Below are positions 10,140-21,112 of a DNA stretch of 64,000 nucleotides, in pieces. The stretch covers positions 60,594-124,593 of the forward strand of contig WELA01006442.1 in the NCBI GenBank assembly GCA_009602735.1, given 5' to 3'. The stretch comes from Mesotaenium endlicherianum. Lineage: Eukaryota; Streptophyta; Zygnematophyceae; Zygnematales; Mesotaeniaceae. The notes below the pieces were generated by a model. That model searched no databases and had not been told where the DNA came from. It saw only the letters and a program-made list of their open reading frames with translations. Within the stretch, counting starts at the first letter, position 1. Every line of letters starts with the position of its first letter. Both the position numbers and the translations under genes were made by a program.

Positions 10140-11666
10140 ATGGTAAGGACAAGGTCTCAAACTAGCAACTCCCGAGACATGGAGAACCAGGATAACGAGA
10201 ATGTCGAAAACCAGGCGGAAAGCCATGTAGCGGGAAACCGTACCTATTCGGAAGCAGTAGCAGATACTGCAGCTAGGGAGGCTGCGGATGAGGCAGCTGC
10301 TATTGCCGCAGTCGCAGCTTAGCAAACTGAGGAGGAGATAGCCAGGCTAGAAGCTGAACAAGTAGCAAAGGCCGCTGAAGATACAGAAAGGAGGGAAGGA
10401 CAGCCAGCTGACGAGCGCACTGTTGAAGAACGTATGGCATCAAGAGCCAATGTTCTGAACCCACCTCCTGCTGTACAACTCAATGTACCCCTAGGTCAAA
10501 TACGTCACCGGCGGAATGCGGCAGGAATTGCTGCTGCAGGAGCGAGAGGGATAGTTGAGGACACTACTCAGTGAGTAGATGCCAATGCTGCTGCTGCATT
10601 TGCTAATCTACCACCTCAGAGTGTAGACTTGGGAGCATTGTTCGTTCAGATGCAGTCGCAAATGGCGACCATGTATCAGTCCCAGCAGGAGGACAAAAGA
10701 ATCATATTGTCCCTACTGCGGGACAGAGACCAACTGGGGTCTCACACCACTAGTGGTGGTGGCCGAGGGCCTAGCAAGCCCAAGCCGAAACGTCCCCAGG
10801 AATATGATCCTGAGGGAAACAGAAAATATTACCTGATCAAGTTTCTCGCGGATGTTGAGCAGTGGCTGGAGAACTACCCGGAACTGCAAGATTACGAGAA
10901 GGTCAGGCACACCGGTGCGCTACTGAGAGGCAGTGTCGCAGACTAGTGGCTTTACTGGAAGGAAGAGCGTAAGGCTCGGCAACTTGGTGACCCTACGTGG
11001 GTAGAGTTTGTCAAGAAGTTGCATGAGAAGTTTGATGTCATCAACCAGCAGGAGAAAGCTATCTATGCGATAATCTCCCTGACACTGAAGCAGACCACTT
11101 CAGTTGCTGAGTTTGCTCAAAAGTTCCAAGAGAACATGATGAAGCAGCCAGATTTGCCAGAACGGTATAGGATAGCATACTTCAAGTATGGCTTGAAATC
11201 CGAGGTCTCTGGTCATTTTGCTGAGAAAAAGTTTGAAAAATTGGCTGACTTGATCCAGGATGCTGACGCCTGGGATCAGCAGCAGTTCAATCACAAGGGC
11301 CAGAGTAACGCTTTGGTGTCTAAGATTGTCAAGAAGCCCCACGGTTCCTACAATGCAATTAAAGGAGACCAGGCTGAGCATAATCAGGGTGATGAATATG
11401 AGTATAAGTACAATGCTATTCAGTCTAGAGGTAGAGGTAGTTCCTCTCGAGGTGGCTATGGAAGGGGTAGTGGTAGGACTAAGCCGAGACCAGCCTCAGC
11501 AAAATCTACTTGCTACCATTGCCAGCAGAAGGGCCACTACCGAGAACAGTGTCCAGGCAAGCACCTGCCAAAGGTCGAGAGAAAAGACCAGCCTTTAAAA
11601 GACAGCAACAGTCAGTTATCCAGTCTACTGACTGTGAGGATGCTAGAGATAGTGAGTCGTCACTAG
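10140..11666 (+). pseudogene. gag: gag, family A copy 2 (broken)
   Basis: Capsid/nucleocapsid protein. It starts MVRTRSQ 22 bp after the primer-binding site, followed by an Ala/Glu-rich helical segment. The conserved core after the MQSQMATMYQSQ segment contains the ADVEQWLENYPELQDYEKV block, then an RGRGSSSRGGYGRGSGR basic stretch and one CCHC zinc knuckle, CYHCQQKGHYREQC (11511-11552). Premature stops: TAG near 10320 (Gln in copy 3), TGA near 10575 and TAG near 10944 (Trp in copies 1 and 3). The segment from 11019 to 11666 is open. Gag ends 66 bases past the slip site at 11594. Confidence 0.88.
11594..11635 (+). promoter_or_regulatory. Putative -1 ribosomal frameshift signal between gag and pol
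   Basis: TTTAAAA (11594-11600) lies in gag phase as U UUA AAA, a standard -1 slippery heptamer. The next base begins a 7-base spacer and then the perfect stem ACAGTCAGT (11608-11616) with ACTGACTGT (11627-11635). A -1 slip makes the next codon AGA at 11600, which is exactly the protease/pol frame (RQQQSV). Copy 1 has the same signal. Copy 3 has one more T, which fuses the two frames. Confidence 0.65.
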
Positions 11667-13848
11667 CTGCCCTCGTAGCAGGTATTATGGGTCCTGCTGA
11701 ACTGGATTCACTATGCATGCCTGACAACCAGATAAAGGAGACCATCAGCAATATAGACGTCCAGAGAGTGCACACTCTGGATGCTCTTGTTCCACCTGAT
11801 GTCCAACATTTCTTTGCTACGTCAGGAGAACAATGCGAAAGTCAGGAAAAGACAGTCCCCCCTATCCTACTGCATTGCATGATTGCAGGTAGGAAGGTGA
11901 GGGCATTTGTTGACGGAGGGGCGTCACATACCTTTATCCACAAGGACTTATTTAAACGGCTAAGGCTGCCTACTGTCACCCAAGGGAATGAAAAAATATT
12001 CCTTGGAGATGCCTCAAGTATCCCGGGAGGAGTTATAACCAAGCCTATTGAGGTCCAGTTAAGTTCTGGCATTACAGTTCTAACTGAAACGCTTACTTTG
12101 AGGTACTCAACACCGGCTTTTATGATCTCGTGCTAGGCAGGTCCTGGCTTAACAGACATCAAGCTGAAGTAAGTTGGAGCAGAGGGACAGTTAAAGTGAG
12201 AGGAGCCAGTGATGGGCAGACTGACTTGGCACCCACCAGTGCTCTTCCTCTTGTCCTGTGTGGATGGCAAATGAAGGAAAAGAAGAGGCTTCCAGAAGGA
12301 TGCAAGTTGTTGAATGCAATGGAGTTCGTCAAAAGCTGGAACCAGAAGGAAGACATAATGATCTGTCTGCTGCTAAGAGAGGTACCTCCTCAACCTGAAG
12401 AAGTGGTTGAGAAAAAGGTAAGCCCTCCGGAGCACCCTACTGCTGCAAAAATTGTTGCTCAGTACACTGATGTATTTAATATGCCAGCAGGACTACCCCC
12501 TAAGAGGGAAGTAGATCATAGGATTGATCTATTGCCTGGGAGTCAGCCTCCTTGGCAACGCACGTATGGCTTGTCTTATGTGGAGAGCGAGGAGTTGAAA
12601 ACACAGCTTGCAGAGCTTGAGGAAAATGGTTATATTTCTCCCAGTAAATCACCTTACGGCGCACCCATCCTATTTGTTAAGAAAAAGGATGGCAGTATGC
12701 GGATGAGTGTGGATTACAGAGCCCTGAACAGAATTACAGTGAAGAACAAGTTTGCTTTACCCAGGATCGAAGACTTGCTTGATACCCTGTCTGGTGCTAA
12801 GGTGTTCAGTAAGATAGATCTCAAGAGTGGTTATCATCAAATCAGAATTGCTGAGGGGGATGAACACAAGACTGCCTTCCGTACACGTTATGGACACTAT
12901 GAGTTCAACGTGATGCCATTTGGACTGACTAATGCTCCTGCTACCTTTATGGGTGCTATGAATGACATTTTCAGACCTTATTTGGATAAGTTTGTGCAAG
13001 TTTTCCTGGATGATATTTTAATTTTCTCTAAAGATGAAGCTCAGCACACTGAACACTTAAAGAAAGTCCTGGACACTCTGCGGAAAAATCACTTGTATGC
13101 TAAAATGAGCAAGTGTGATTTCTTTAAGGAAAGTATTGAGTTCCTAGGCCACGTTGTCAGTAAAGAGGGCATCAGTGTGGATCCTAAAAAAGTCCAGACC
13201 ATAAGGGACTGGCCAGTACCACAGTCAGTCACTAAAGTTAGATCCTTCCTCGGGTTGGCTAACTACTATAGGAGATTTATTGAGAATTATTCCACAAAGG
13301 CCAGTAAACTGACTGACCTTACTAAGAAAGACATCGGGTATGTGTGGGAGGAAGAGCAGCAGGCTGCCTTCCAGACCCTTATAGATGCCATTTGTTCTGC
13401 CCCAGTGCTAGCCGTGTATGACCCCAGCAAACCGGTGCAGGTGGTTACTGATGCCTCTGACTTTGCCATGAGTGCTATTTTGTTGCAGCCTGCTGACAAA
13501 ACCACAAAGGATGGTAAGGTACGGCAGGAGTGGCATCCTGTGATGTATGAGTCTATAAAGTTTAATCCAGCGGAGATTAATTACTCAGTGCATGATAAAG
13601 AGCTGCTAGCTATCATTCATGTACTCAAACAGTGGAGAGCATACTTACATGGTAAAGCTTTTAAGGTGATTACAGATCATCTAGCTCTGACCCACTTTCA
13701 GAAGAAGTCCAAGCTGTCGAGGAGGGAGAACCGCTGGAGCCAGATGCTGGAGCAGTTCCAAGTCCAGATCGACTACAAACCAGGGAAGTTGAATCCTGCT
13801 GATGCACTCTCTAGAAGACCTGACTTGCAAGAAAGGAACTTTAGTTAG
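11600..13848 (+). pseudogene. pol: pol, protease-RT-RNase H, family A copy 2
   Basis: Entered from gag by the frameshift. Protease contains VDGGASHTF (GAC GGA GGG at 11912-11920), a DGG variant of the DTG/DSG active site that also occurs in plant gypsy elements. One frame change occurs near 12110. From 12130 a 572-codon frame holds RT ([53 protein letters not shown] and the catalytic FLDD at 13003-13014), then RNase H ([10 protein letters not shown], the VHDKELLAI block, ITDHLAL and the [11 protein letters not shown] end). The terminal TAG (13846-13848) stands where copy 3 has Gln, so integrase was originally continuous with it. Confidence 0.92.
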
Positions 13849-15400
13849 CATGCCGTAGATAAAGTCCTATGTGCACTCACATCACTAAAAGTGAAAAAGT
13901 CCTTCCTAGAACAACTTAGGAAAGCCTACCTTTCTGACCCAACATTTGAGCCCAGCCCCACTACTGGTGTGTGTTGTGCTACTGCACTCGGGTATAAGCT
14001 CAAGGGAGGCGTCTGGGTGGCTGATACCACTTCAGGCAGGCTGAAGCTGGTCATTCCTAATAACTTGGAAATAAGGTCTCTCTTACTGAGTCAAGCGCAT
14101 GACAGTCTCCTGGGTGGACATTTGGGGCAGGCCAAAACTGTTGGCAAATTGGCAAAACATTATCATTGGGAGAGGGTACCCCGGGAGGTCTTGAAATATG
14201 CCAAGTCCTGTGACCAGTGTCAGAGAAATAAGTCTCGGCACACACCACCGGGAGGACTCTTGCAACCACTGCCCATCCCAGCTGGACGCTGGGAAACTAT
14301 ATCCATGGACTGGGTGGTCTCACTACCAAGAACTGCCAATGGGCATGATTCAATACTGGTAGTCGTGGATAAACTGACAAAAATGGTCATTTTTATCCCC
14401 ACAACTGTCAAAGTGACTGCACTCGAAACAGCGAGACAGTTTTACAACCATGTAGTATGCCAACATGGGCTCCCTTCTAATATCATCTCAGACAGAGACT
14501 CAAAATTCACCTCTAAGTTCTGGAGAGCTTTAATGGGGTTAATGGGAGTCAAACAGCTGCTCAGCACAGCAAACCACCCTCAGACTGATGGGCAGACTGA
14601 AAGAACTAACCGAGTTCTGCAGGAGGTGCTGAGAGCATATATTAACCAAAAACAAGATAATTGGGATGACCTATTGCCTCAAATTCAGTTTGCGGTCAAC
14701 AGTGCGGTGCACGCGTCAACGGGCAAGACTTCCTTTTGAACTCAGCCTGGGTAGAGTCCCTAAGTCTCCTCTAGATGTGCTAGGGGAATCTTTAACTCAC
14801 CCTGAAGGGATTGACAACCCGGTCTCCCTCCAGTTAACTCAGGAGTTTGCTGACACCCTGTCAGAAGTCCAACGAAACTTTTACAAGGCCCAAGAAAACC
14901 AACAAAAATACGCTAATCAACACCGTCGGGAACTGACATTTTCCAAGGGGGATTTAGTCAAACTGCATTCTCAGCACCTGTACCTCCCTGGTGTGGTCAA
15001 GAAGAAGCTTGGCCCTGTCTGGGTCGGTCCATACGGTGGTCCGTTGTGTCGGTCAGAATGCTTACAAACTGAACATGTCAGCTGACTACAAGGGTCACCC
15101 GGTCTTAGGTCTCCTTCCTGGAACCATACATCAAAGGTGATACACTGTTCACAGGTCGGTTACCTGTCCAACCGGGACCGGTCCCCGCTGTCCGGGATGG
15201 CGACCCTGAGGAATATGAGGTCGATGAAATTTTAGACGCTCGCTTGGTCCGTCGATCGTCTAAATATGTCATGAAATACCTCATCCAATGAAAGGGTTAC
15301 GATGCCTCTGGGGACACTTGAGATTTAAAGATCAGCTGACCAATGCCAAAGGGGCGTTGAAACGGTTCCACCTTCAGGCGGCTGGGGCACCTCCCTAACA
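13849..15400 (+). pseudogene. Integrase and chromodomain, family A copy 2 (broken)
   Basis: The zinc domain reads [10 protein letters not shown] with CDQCQRNK. The catalytic core has SMDWVVSLP, ISDRDSKF and HPQTDGQTERTNRV, carrying D, D and E. An extra base near 14727 shifts the frame; the rest is read at 14666-15085 (LVKLHSQHLYLPGVVKKKLG). Another shift follows near 15035. The chromodomain (about 15200-15340) is recognisable from EEYEVDEILDARLVRRSS and KYLIQ*KGYDASGDT, with two Trp codons turned into TGA. The intact version is in copy 3. Chromodomains bind methylated histone H3 and steer integration. Confidence 0.88.
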
Positions 15401-15447
15401 GTCATTTCAGTTGACACGGGAAGGTGACAGGAGGTCCTGTCTCCATA

Positions 15448-15520
15448 TAAGTTGGAGGGAGATGTGACAGTTAGTGACAGCTGTGACAGGCAGCCCACCT
15501 TTAAGTTTAAGTTGGAGGGA
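15448..15520 (+). repeat. Two internal copies of the polypurine tract
   Basis: TAAGTTGGAGGGA occurs at 15448-15460 and again at 15508-15520, identical to the true tract at 17461-17473 beside the 3' LTR. Copy 3 has the same pair at 53307-53319 and 53238-53250. They lie between pol and the third ORF. Confidence 0.85.
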
Positions 15521-15722
15521 GTGGTAGTCTCTGATCACCATATTGCACACTCAACCTGCGCTCACACTCACTTGCTCTCCAACTCAAATTCCCCTTATAT
15601 TCACTCACACCAGGTATTCCACACTAGGAACTCTCCCGATCGCGTTCCTCTTCATCAAGGGCCCTCAGGAGCGGCAAAATATCACGACTTCACTAACTGC
15701 ATTGTGTTTATGATTGAGCAGG

Positions 15723-17432
15723 ATGACTCAAAAGTCGGAGCTCAAGAGGAAGAGAAGGGCGGAAGAGGCACATGCAGAATACTTGCAGTTCCGTGGAGAC
15801 ATCGAATTATCTTCCATCTCCGCTCGGGAATCACAACGACTCCAACAACAGCGGGAGGCACAGAAGAAGAAGGAGGAGGAGGAACAGGCCAGACTGAGGC
15901 AGGAAGAAATGGACAAAAAAGCTGCAGAGGAGGCCAAGAAAGCAGAGGAGGAGAGGCAAGCTGAGGAGAAGCGGAAGCAGCAGGCTGAAGAAGAAGAACA
16001 GAGGTGAATCAGCAGCTACCGCTACACGGTGCTGGGCAAGGGCTTTGATGTACTGGAGGAGGCCTTCAAGTATGCCTAGCGAAGTCGCAGTGAGTCGCAG
16101 AAGGAAATCCTCCAGAAGGAAGGGGAGACATCCGAAAACTTTGACAAGTATATAGAGGTCGGCATAGGGCTCCTCCTCTACCACGATTACGCCAGGATGG
16201 TAGGATATACCATCGGAGAGGCCAAGGCAATGGCCCAGGTGAACGAAGCAGGAGCTGTCTCGATTCCTGGTATCTGGGGGACAGATAGGGTCATCAGGAT
16301 GATCCCCATGGACGCGGACAGCTTCAAAGACTCAACACCCCACAACAGGTTCAAGGCCATGTACAATGAGGTGGAGAGGAGGAGCTGGGAATTCTTGGCT
16401 AGAGAAACCAGTCAGCTGGACTTTGCAGGGCACTGGTACCCTTGTACTCTTAAAAAGACAGACACGGCCTTCTTCCAAAAGCCCACCGATTGGCGGTGGA
16501 TGACCATCAACATGAGGGACCAGCAGAATGACAGGGCGACGGATGAGGATTTCCTGACAGACCTAAAGGGGAACATAGTATTGCCCCCTCACATTGCGGC
16601 TTGGGACCCAAGATTGGATGGAGTCAGAGACTGCATGAGCCAAGAGATGCAGGGAGACAGAAGCAGGGCCCGAGAGTCATTCTCCAAAGGGAAGCACGCT
16701 TATGCCAAATGGGCAAGTAAGCAGGGGGAAAAGGACCTCTATGCGGTCCGGACTCAGCAGCCCCCACCAGCACCCAAAAGGGGAAGGTCAGTAGGATATT
16801 CTTTTTCTCGGGAAGAGCTGGAGCAGCGGACAGAGGAGACCCCAGAAGTCTCAGAGGAACCCGGGGACGGCGAGGAGGAGGAGTCGGAGGAAGACGAGGA
16901 GGAAGGCGAGGAGGAGGACACTAGCCCCGCCGTGATCCTGACACCTGCCACATCCCCTGTAAGGGAAAAGACGGGGTGGGCCCCGCCGCAACTCGCTCAA
17001 GAGGAGGATATCACTTGGCTGGGGACTGCCAGAGGACAGAGCCCATCTCTAGGCAAGGAGACCCAGTCAGACAGGGCAGACAGGAGGGCTGCTCGGGAGA
17101 TAGCCAGAGGCCTGCCAGCATCTCCCTCGCAGAGAGGGCATGTACCCTTGGCTCATGTCATGCAACATCCTTCTGGGATGCCGGTATACGTACCTGTCAG
17201 TTTGAGGGCTGCCCAGGAGAAGGCTGCCTCCCTTCAGTTGCAGACTGTGCAGGAGGAAACAACCCAGTTACTGCGTTCTTCCCCGGGTCCTTACACGGAA
17301 CCCCCTTCTTTGAAAGGCTTCCGAAGACCCCAAGACAGGAAGAGGTCTGGCTCCCCTGAGTATAGGACCCAGGGACACCTCCCTCCTAAGGGCAGCAGGC
17401 TGGGGATGAGAGGGACAGCACGATGTTATTAG
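15723..17432 (+). CDS. Third ORF of family A (about 570 codons, unknown function)
   Basis: Lies between pol and the 3' LTR in both copies that reach this far. Residues about 5-95 form a highly charged Glu/Lys/Arg/Gln-rich segment, probably a coiled coil (KKKEEEEQARLRQEEMDKKA). A probable globular part follows, with conserved blocks such as GLLLYHDYARMVGYT, IPGIWG, RVIRMIPMDADSF and DWRWMTINMR, then an acidic run (about 16860-16920) and a Pro/Ser/Arg-rich tail ending CY. I see no signal peptide or membrane segment, so an envelope role is not supported. In copy 2 it is interrupted by TGA at 16005-16007 and by TAG at 16077-16079. The TAG is shared with copy 3. ATG 15723 is used because it is present in both copies. 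The family is not recognised. Confidence 0.8.
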
Positions 17433-17460
17433 TGTTAGTGTTGTCGAGGCGACAACATGA

Positions 17461-17474
17461 TAAGTTGGAGGGAT
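17461..17474 (+). other. Polypurine tract, copy 2
   Basis: TAAGTTGGAGGGAT directly precedes the 3' LTR (TGTAATG at 17475), where plus-strand DNA synthesis would start. The matching site of copy 3 is at 51183-51196. Confidence 0.85.
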
Positions 17475-18195
17475 TGTAATGAATCAGTATACTGGTTGAT
17501 ATAATATTCATTTAAATAATATAGTTAAATAAGTTCAGCCTGCTGAACTCTAGTTAACAATCAGTCTGCTGGACTTCATACTTAATATCAGTTTAATGAC
17601 TTGGCCGGAAGTAGCAGGCTGAGGTCACCTTAAGTCAGCTTGCTGACACATTCTTTGACAGCCAGCTGACTTCCGTACTCGGTAGCAGCGAACTGCCTCG
17701 ATATGCATCTAAGTGTGGTATGCTAGATGAATGGCCAGATGACATCCCTATGATGGATGGCGATTCGGGATGATGGGAGATGGCGGTGGATTTGGTTAAC
17801 CGAGGTCTTACCAACGTGGTTAACTCCCGGGTAGGCGGTGCCATCGCACTGACCGTTGAACAGTAAACTCATTCCATGTACATACGCTAGGCATTGCTCT
17901 CAAGCTCGGCATTTGAAAACGAGGCCAACTCTCCTATACAGCTTACTGAGAGAGATCTGAATCCAAGGCGAGAAGCCATTGATACGCACTGTCTTCTAAC
18001 CTTGCTTATGTATGAGTTTACTGATTTGCATTATTGATGCTAGTTTACTCTCATTTGACTGACGAGTATTATTCACTGCTAGTGTGCTGTCCTTTGCCGT
18101 TAAAACAGTTAACAGAAAATACCATAAAGATTACTTGCTGATATAAAGATCTTTATTAATTGTTAATCGCCTATTTGGTAAGTCGATTCATTTCA
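17475..18195 (+). repeat. 3' LTR of family A copy 2
   Basis: 721 bp, about 97% identical to 9385-10105 by eye. It begins TGTAATG and ends CATTTCA, and is followed by the TATAT duplication. Confidence 0.94.
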
Positions 18196-18200
18196 TATAT

Positions 18201-20325
18201 CCAGCTGATGTCCGGCCTCTTCAACCGTGAATTGGTAGGTGATGTGCAAATTAGCGAGAGAAAGCAAAGGAGCATGCTGGATCTGGTGTTCCACCAGAGC
18301 CTTCAGCTTCTCCAGTGAAAAACTGAATGTCTTGCGCAACATGGGCCTGATTTGTCGTAGCTGCGAGATTTTGTTTTCATCCAGAGTGATCCGGAAAGTC
18401 TGAGGAAGCTTCCCAGCATTCCTTGGCACCAGACGGTTGTGATCTGCTTGCTCGGCAGCCGTTGCATCCACAGCCTTTTCAGGCAGCCGCTTCTCGCCTT
18501 TGCAGACGATCTTTTCTGCAATATCTGCATCATAATAAAACATTGGGCGCATTTAATTTTGCAAACTGTGCTTTCAACTCAGCGATTTTTGCACTCATAG
18601 CTTCATACTTCTGGTTACCCTTGCAGTTACCAGAGCCACCCTTTTTTTTCTTATTCTCTTTGTCTGGCTCTTTCGTGGCAGCATTTGCCCAGGGCGGCTT
18701 TAGATTTGGGTTCTTAGCCCAGCACTCATCTTCCGAGTGTCCCTTCTTACTGCAAAGTGCGCATATCTGCGCTTTGCTAGCGGATAGTTGCTTAGCATCT
18801 GGGTACAAATAGTCTCTCTTCTGATGTCCTGATTTCCGGCAACTCCAACAACTCTCTGCTGCTTCAGCAGTGTTGGCGTGCTTAGCAAACTTATTGGAAG
18901 ACCCGCTCTTTTTCTTAAACTGAAATTAGAGCTGTTGGCCTTAGGCGAAGAGAATTCCTCTCTCCTCTCAGGAGCCATAAGCGTCCTGGAAGCCTCTTTA
19001 TACCATACTTTACCTTCTTCGACATTACGTGCTATTTCAGCCGCCTCGTCGATGTCCCAGTCAATCCCGTGCTTTGCAGACAGATGTGGCCTGACTTCAC
19101 GATTTGTTTCCTTGCCCAAGCACAACGGAAACTTGTCAGCCACTATTCTCGGCTCGTATATTTTTGCCTTTTGGCGAGGTCTACCAATCTGGATTTGACC
19201 TCCATGACTGTCTCGTCCTTCTGACGAACAAAATGCACATATCGGTGCACCTTAAGACCGCGATCCTCTGGGAATCGTGCTTCAAGCAACTTGAAGAAAC
19301 GACGCAGGCAATGCGTGGAGTCTAGCTGGTCATCCCCAGCCTGCATATCCTTACGACAACTAGCCAAGGCTTGCGCATGGCTTGCCTCTGTCGTGGCGCT
19401 ATCACTTTGCTGACCATTGAGAGGTGTAGCTCTGCGTGTTACTCGTTCCTGAGCTTTAGCAATCTTTTCAGACAGTTCTGCACACACCTTTTGCAATTCT
19501 GCGACAGAGCCGGCATCATCATCTTGAGTGGCAGCCTTCCGCTGGCCCTCAGTGAGTTGCCTCATGGCCTCTGTTAATTCTTGTGATAGTGCAGCTAAGT
19601 CTATGCTCTCAACAGGTGCAGTTGTCACTGTTCTTCCTGAAGATAAAGCGGACTTTCGGGCTTTCGCAGCCTCTTTCTGGATTTTTAAATCCCTAGCCCT
19701 TTTCTGTTCTTCAAACGCCCATTCGTGGGTGAGATCCTCATCCTTCCGGAATTGGCGATATAACAGCAGGGCATCCTTGTCCAAGTATTTAACCAAGCCT
19801 ATAAATGCGACAGATTGCGTATAGGAAGAATCCTTCCGAATCTTCTCAAAGAATTCTGCCCAATAGATCTCATCAAACTTCGAAAGTGAGACCATTTTCG
19901 CTGGTTCGTCCGCTAAAACACTTTGCAGACAGCTTGAACTTAGGATTTTCATCCCGATCATCACCGGCCATTTCGAACGGTGAACAGGACTCACTGACTC
20001 TTCCCTACACGTCTTGCTCTTTGCCCAAATCAGGTACAAAGGCTCGTGTATTATCTGGGTTCTCACCGCTTGCGGAGTTATGACGAGACTCGTCTCTCGA
20101 CGGTTGCTCACTCCACCGATTGTCAGTATGCTCAGACGTCTCACTTTCTCGTGAACTCTGGCTAGAATCAGAACCTTCTCCAGGCTCCACAGAGTGGTAG
20201 AGTCTTCCACTCCTCAACCGCATATACAATTGAATTTTTCCGGGTCCCCTTCCAGGTTGAACACCGGCAGCCTTCACAGGCCTCAATCTCCAACTGACTT
20301 GGGAATTCTTGTTCACCTGAACCAA
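18201..20325 (-). pseudogene. gag: gag of element B (broken)
   Basis: Read on the minus strand from MVQVNKNSQVSW at 20325, a Ser/Glu-rich N-terminal region. The frame changes near 19920 into the main capsid-like region (19143-19920: FDEIYWAEFFEKI, the HEWAFEEQKRARDL block, a helical Gln/Glu-rich segment, then LLEARFPEDRG). It changes again into 19143-18850. Two zinc knuckles follow: a damaged one, CWSCRKSGHQKRDY (18809-18850, last Cys replaced by Tyr), and an intact one, CALCSKKGHSEDEC (18722-18763). The 18193-18552 frame is the gag-protease linker and is cut by the nested copy 2. Confidence 0.8.
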
Positions 20326-20778
20326 TCAACCAAGTTCTTAAAAGTAGGACAGAAGCGTCTTACTTCTACACAGGCTTTCGCCCAAGTTCAGGGTTTACAG
20401 AATGAACAAGTTTGTAGTTTGCAAAAATCACGTCTAAGCAGCTTAACAGGCAATGTCAAGTCGCCCTTCAAAACTTTCACTTAACTTCCACGAGTCACAG
20501 CTTACAAACTCTGAACTGCACATCTATGCTGGCCTGGTCTGAGTTCTTCGCTCAACACCGCGCCTTAACAGCTCTTCATTGCTTGGCTGGGCTCACTCAG
20601 TTCTTCACTGAGAGCTTTTGCTTGTTAATACTACTCTTGCTATCAGCAATTTGACAATGGAGACTTCTGAGAACTTGGAAACTAGCACAGCACTCACCAT
20701 TTTAAGTGACCCTCGCACGCTGGTGGCGTTTGACCCAAATCTGCGCTAATCTCCTAAGAGATTCTATTCTGCAGCTCT
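20326..20778 (-). other. Element B leader, no ORF recognised
   Basis: Between the leader ORF and gag. It contains short imperfect repeats of a sequence like GAGTTCTTC. No promoter or gene was identified. Confidence 0.4.
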
Positions 20779-21108
20779 TTACTTTCTACCAGCGAGATCC
20801 TCTCTTGGGAACTCCTGAGGTCTAACCTTTCTATGATACACTTTCGGAAGAAATCTTCCAACGTCGGTAGAAGCGTGGCGCCCCGGCTCTTCTATGGCCT
20901 TGGGAACTTCTTCTTCTTCGCGCTCCTTCTGCTTCTTCAGCTTCCTTTGACAACGATGCGGGCAAGAATGAGGCAGTTTCAGGCAGGGCTCGTGCCTTTC
21001 ACAGGCACCACACATTATCCTCTCTTGAGAATGCAAGTGCTTAGTCACCGCGCTTAGCTTGCATGCCGTCCTTTCCCAGCAGCTCTCATACAGCTTAGAA
21101 GTTGTCAT
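20779..21108 (-). CDS. Small ORF just inside the 5' LTR of element B
   Basis: 109 codons starting MTTSKLYESC five bases from the LTR edge. It is Cys/Lys/Glu-rich, with CGACERHEPC, CPHRCQRK and a KKQKEREEEE run. The Cys spacing does not match a gag knuckle. It could be a leader peptide or chance. No second copy is available in the window to test conservation. Confidence 0.3.
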   Translation of the reverse strand: MTTSKLYESCWERTACKLSAVTKHLHSQERIMCGACERHEPCLKLPHSCPHRCQRKLKKQKEREEEEVPKAIEEPGRHASTDVGRFLPKVYHRKVRPQEFPREDLAGRK

Positions 21109-21112
21109 TCAG

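Larger units (their letters stand above)
9385..18195 (+). mobile_element. Family A chromovirus, copy 2, complete but mutated (8.8 kb)
   Basis: Both LTRs (721 bp each), primer-binding site, gag, pol with chromodomain, a third ORF and polypurine tract are present, bounded by TATAT duplications. By my count the LTRs differ at about 21 of 721 positions (about 97% identity). Gag and pol carry several stops and frameshifts, so this copy is not autonomous. It is inserted into element B between gag and protease. Confidence 0.95.

Noticed and set aside
5915-14000. Reassigned genetic code with TAG/TAA read as Gln (as in some ulvophyte algae)
   Set aside because: Many in-frame TAG/TAA codons fall on Gln positions, and element B shows only UAR stops. 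But copies 1-3 also have stops at Lys, Leu, Arg, Glu and Trp positions, including TGA, along with frameshifts. Ordinary decay explains all of them.
15723-17432. Envelope gene
   Set aside because: The position fits, but there is no signal peptide, membrane segment, cleavage site or Cys pattern.
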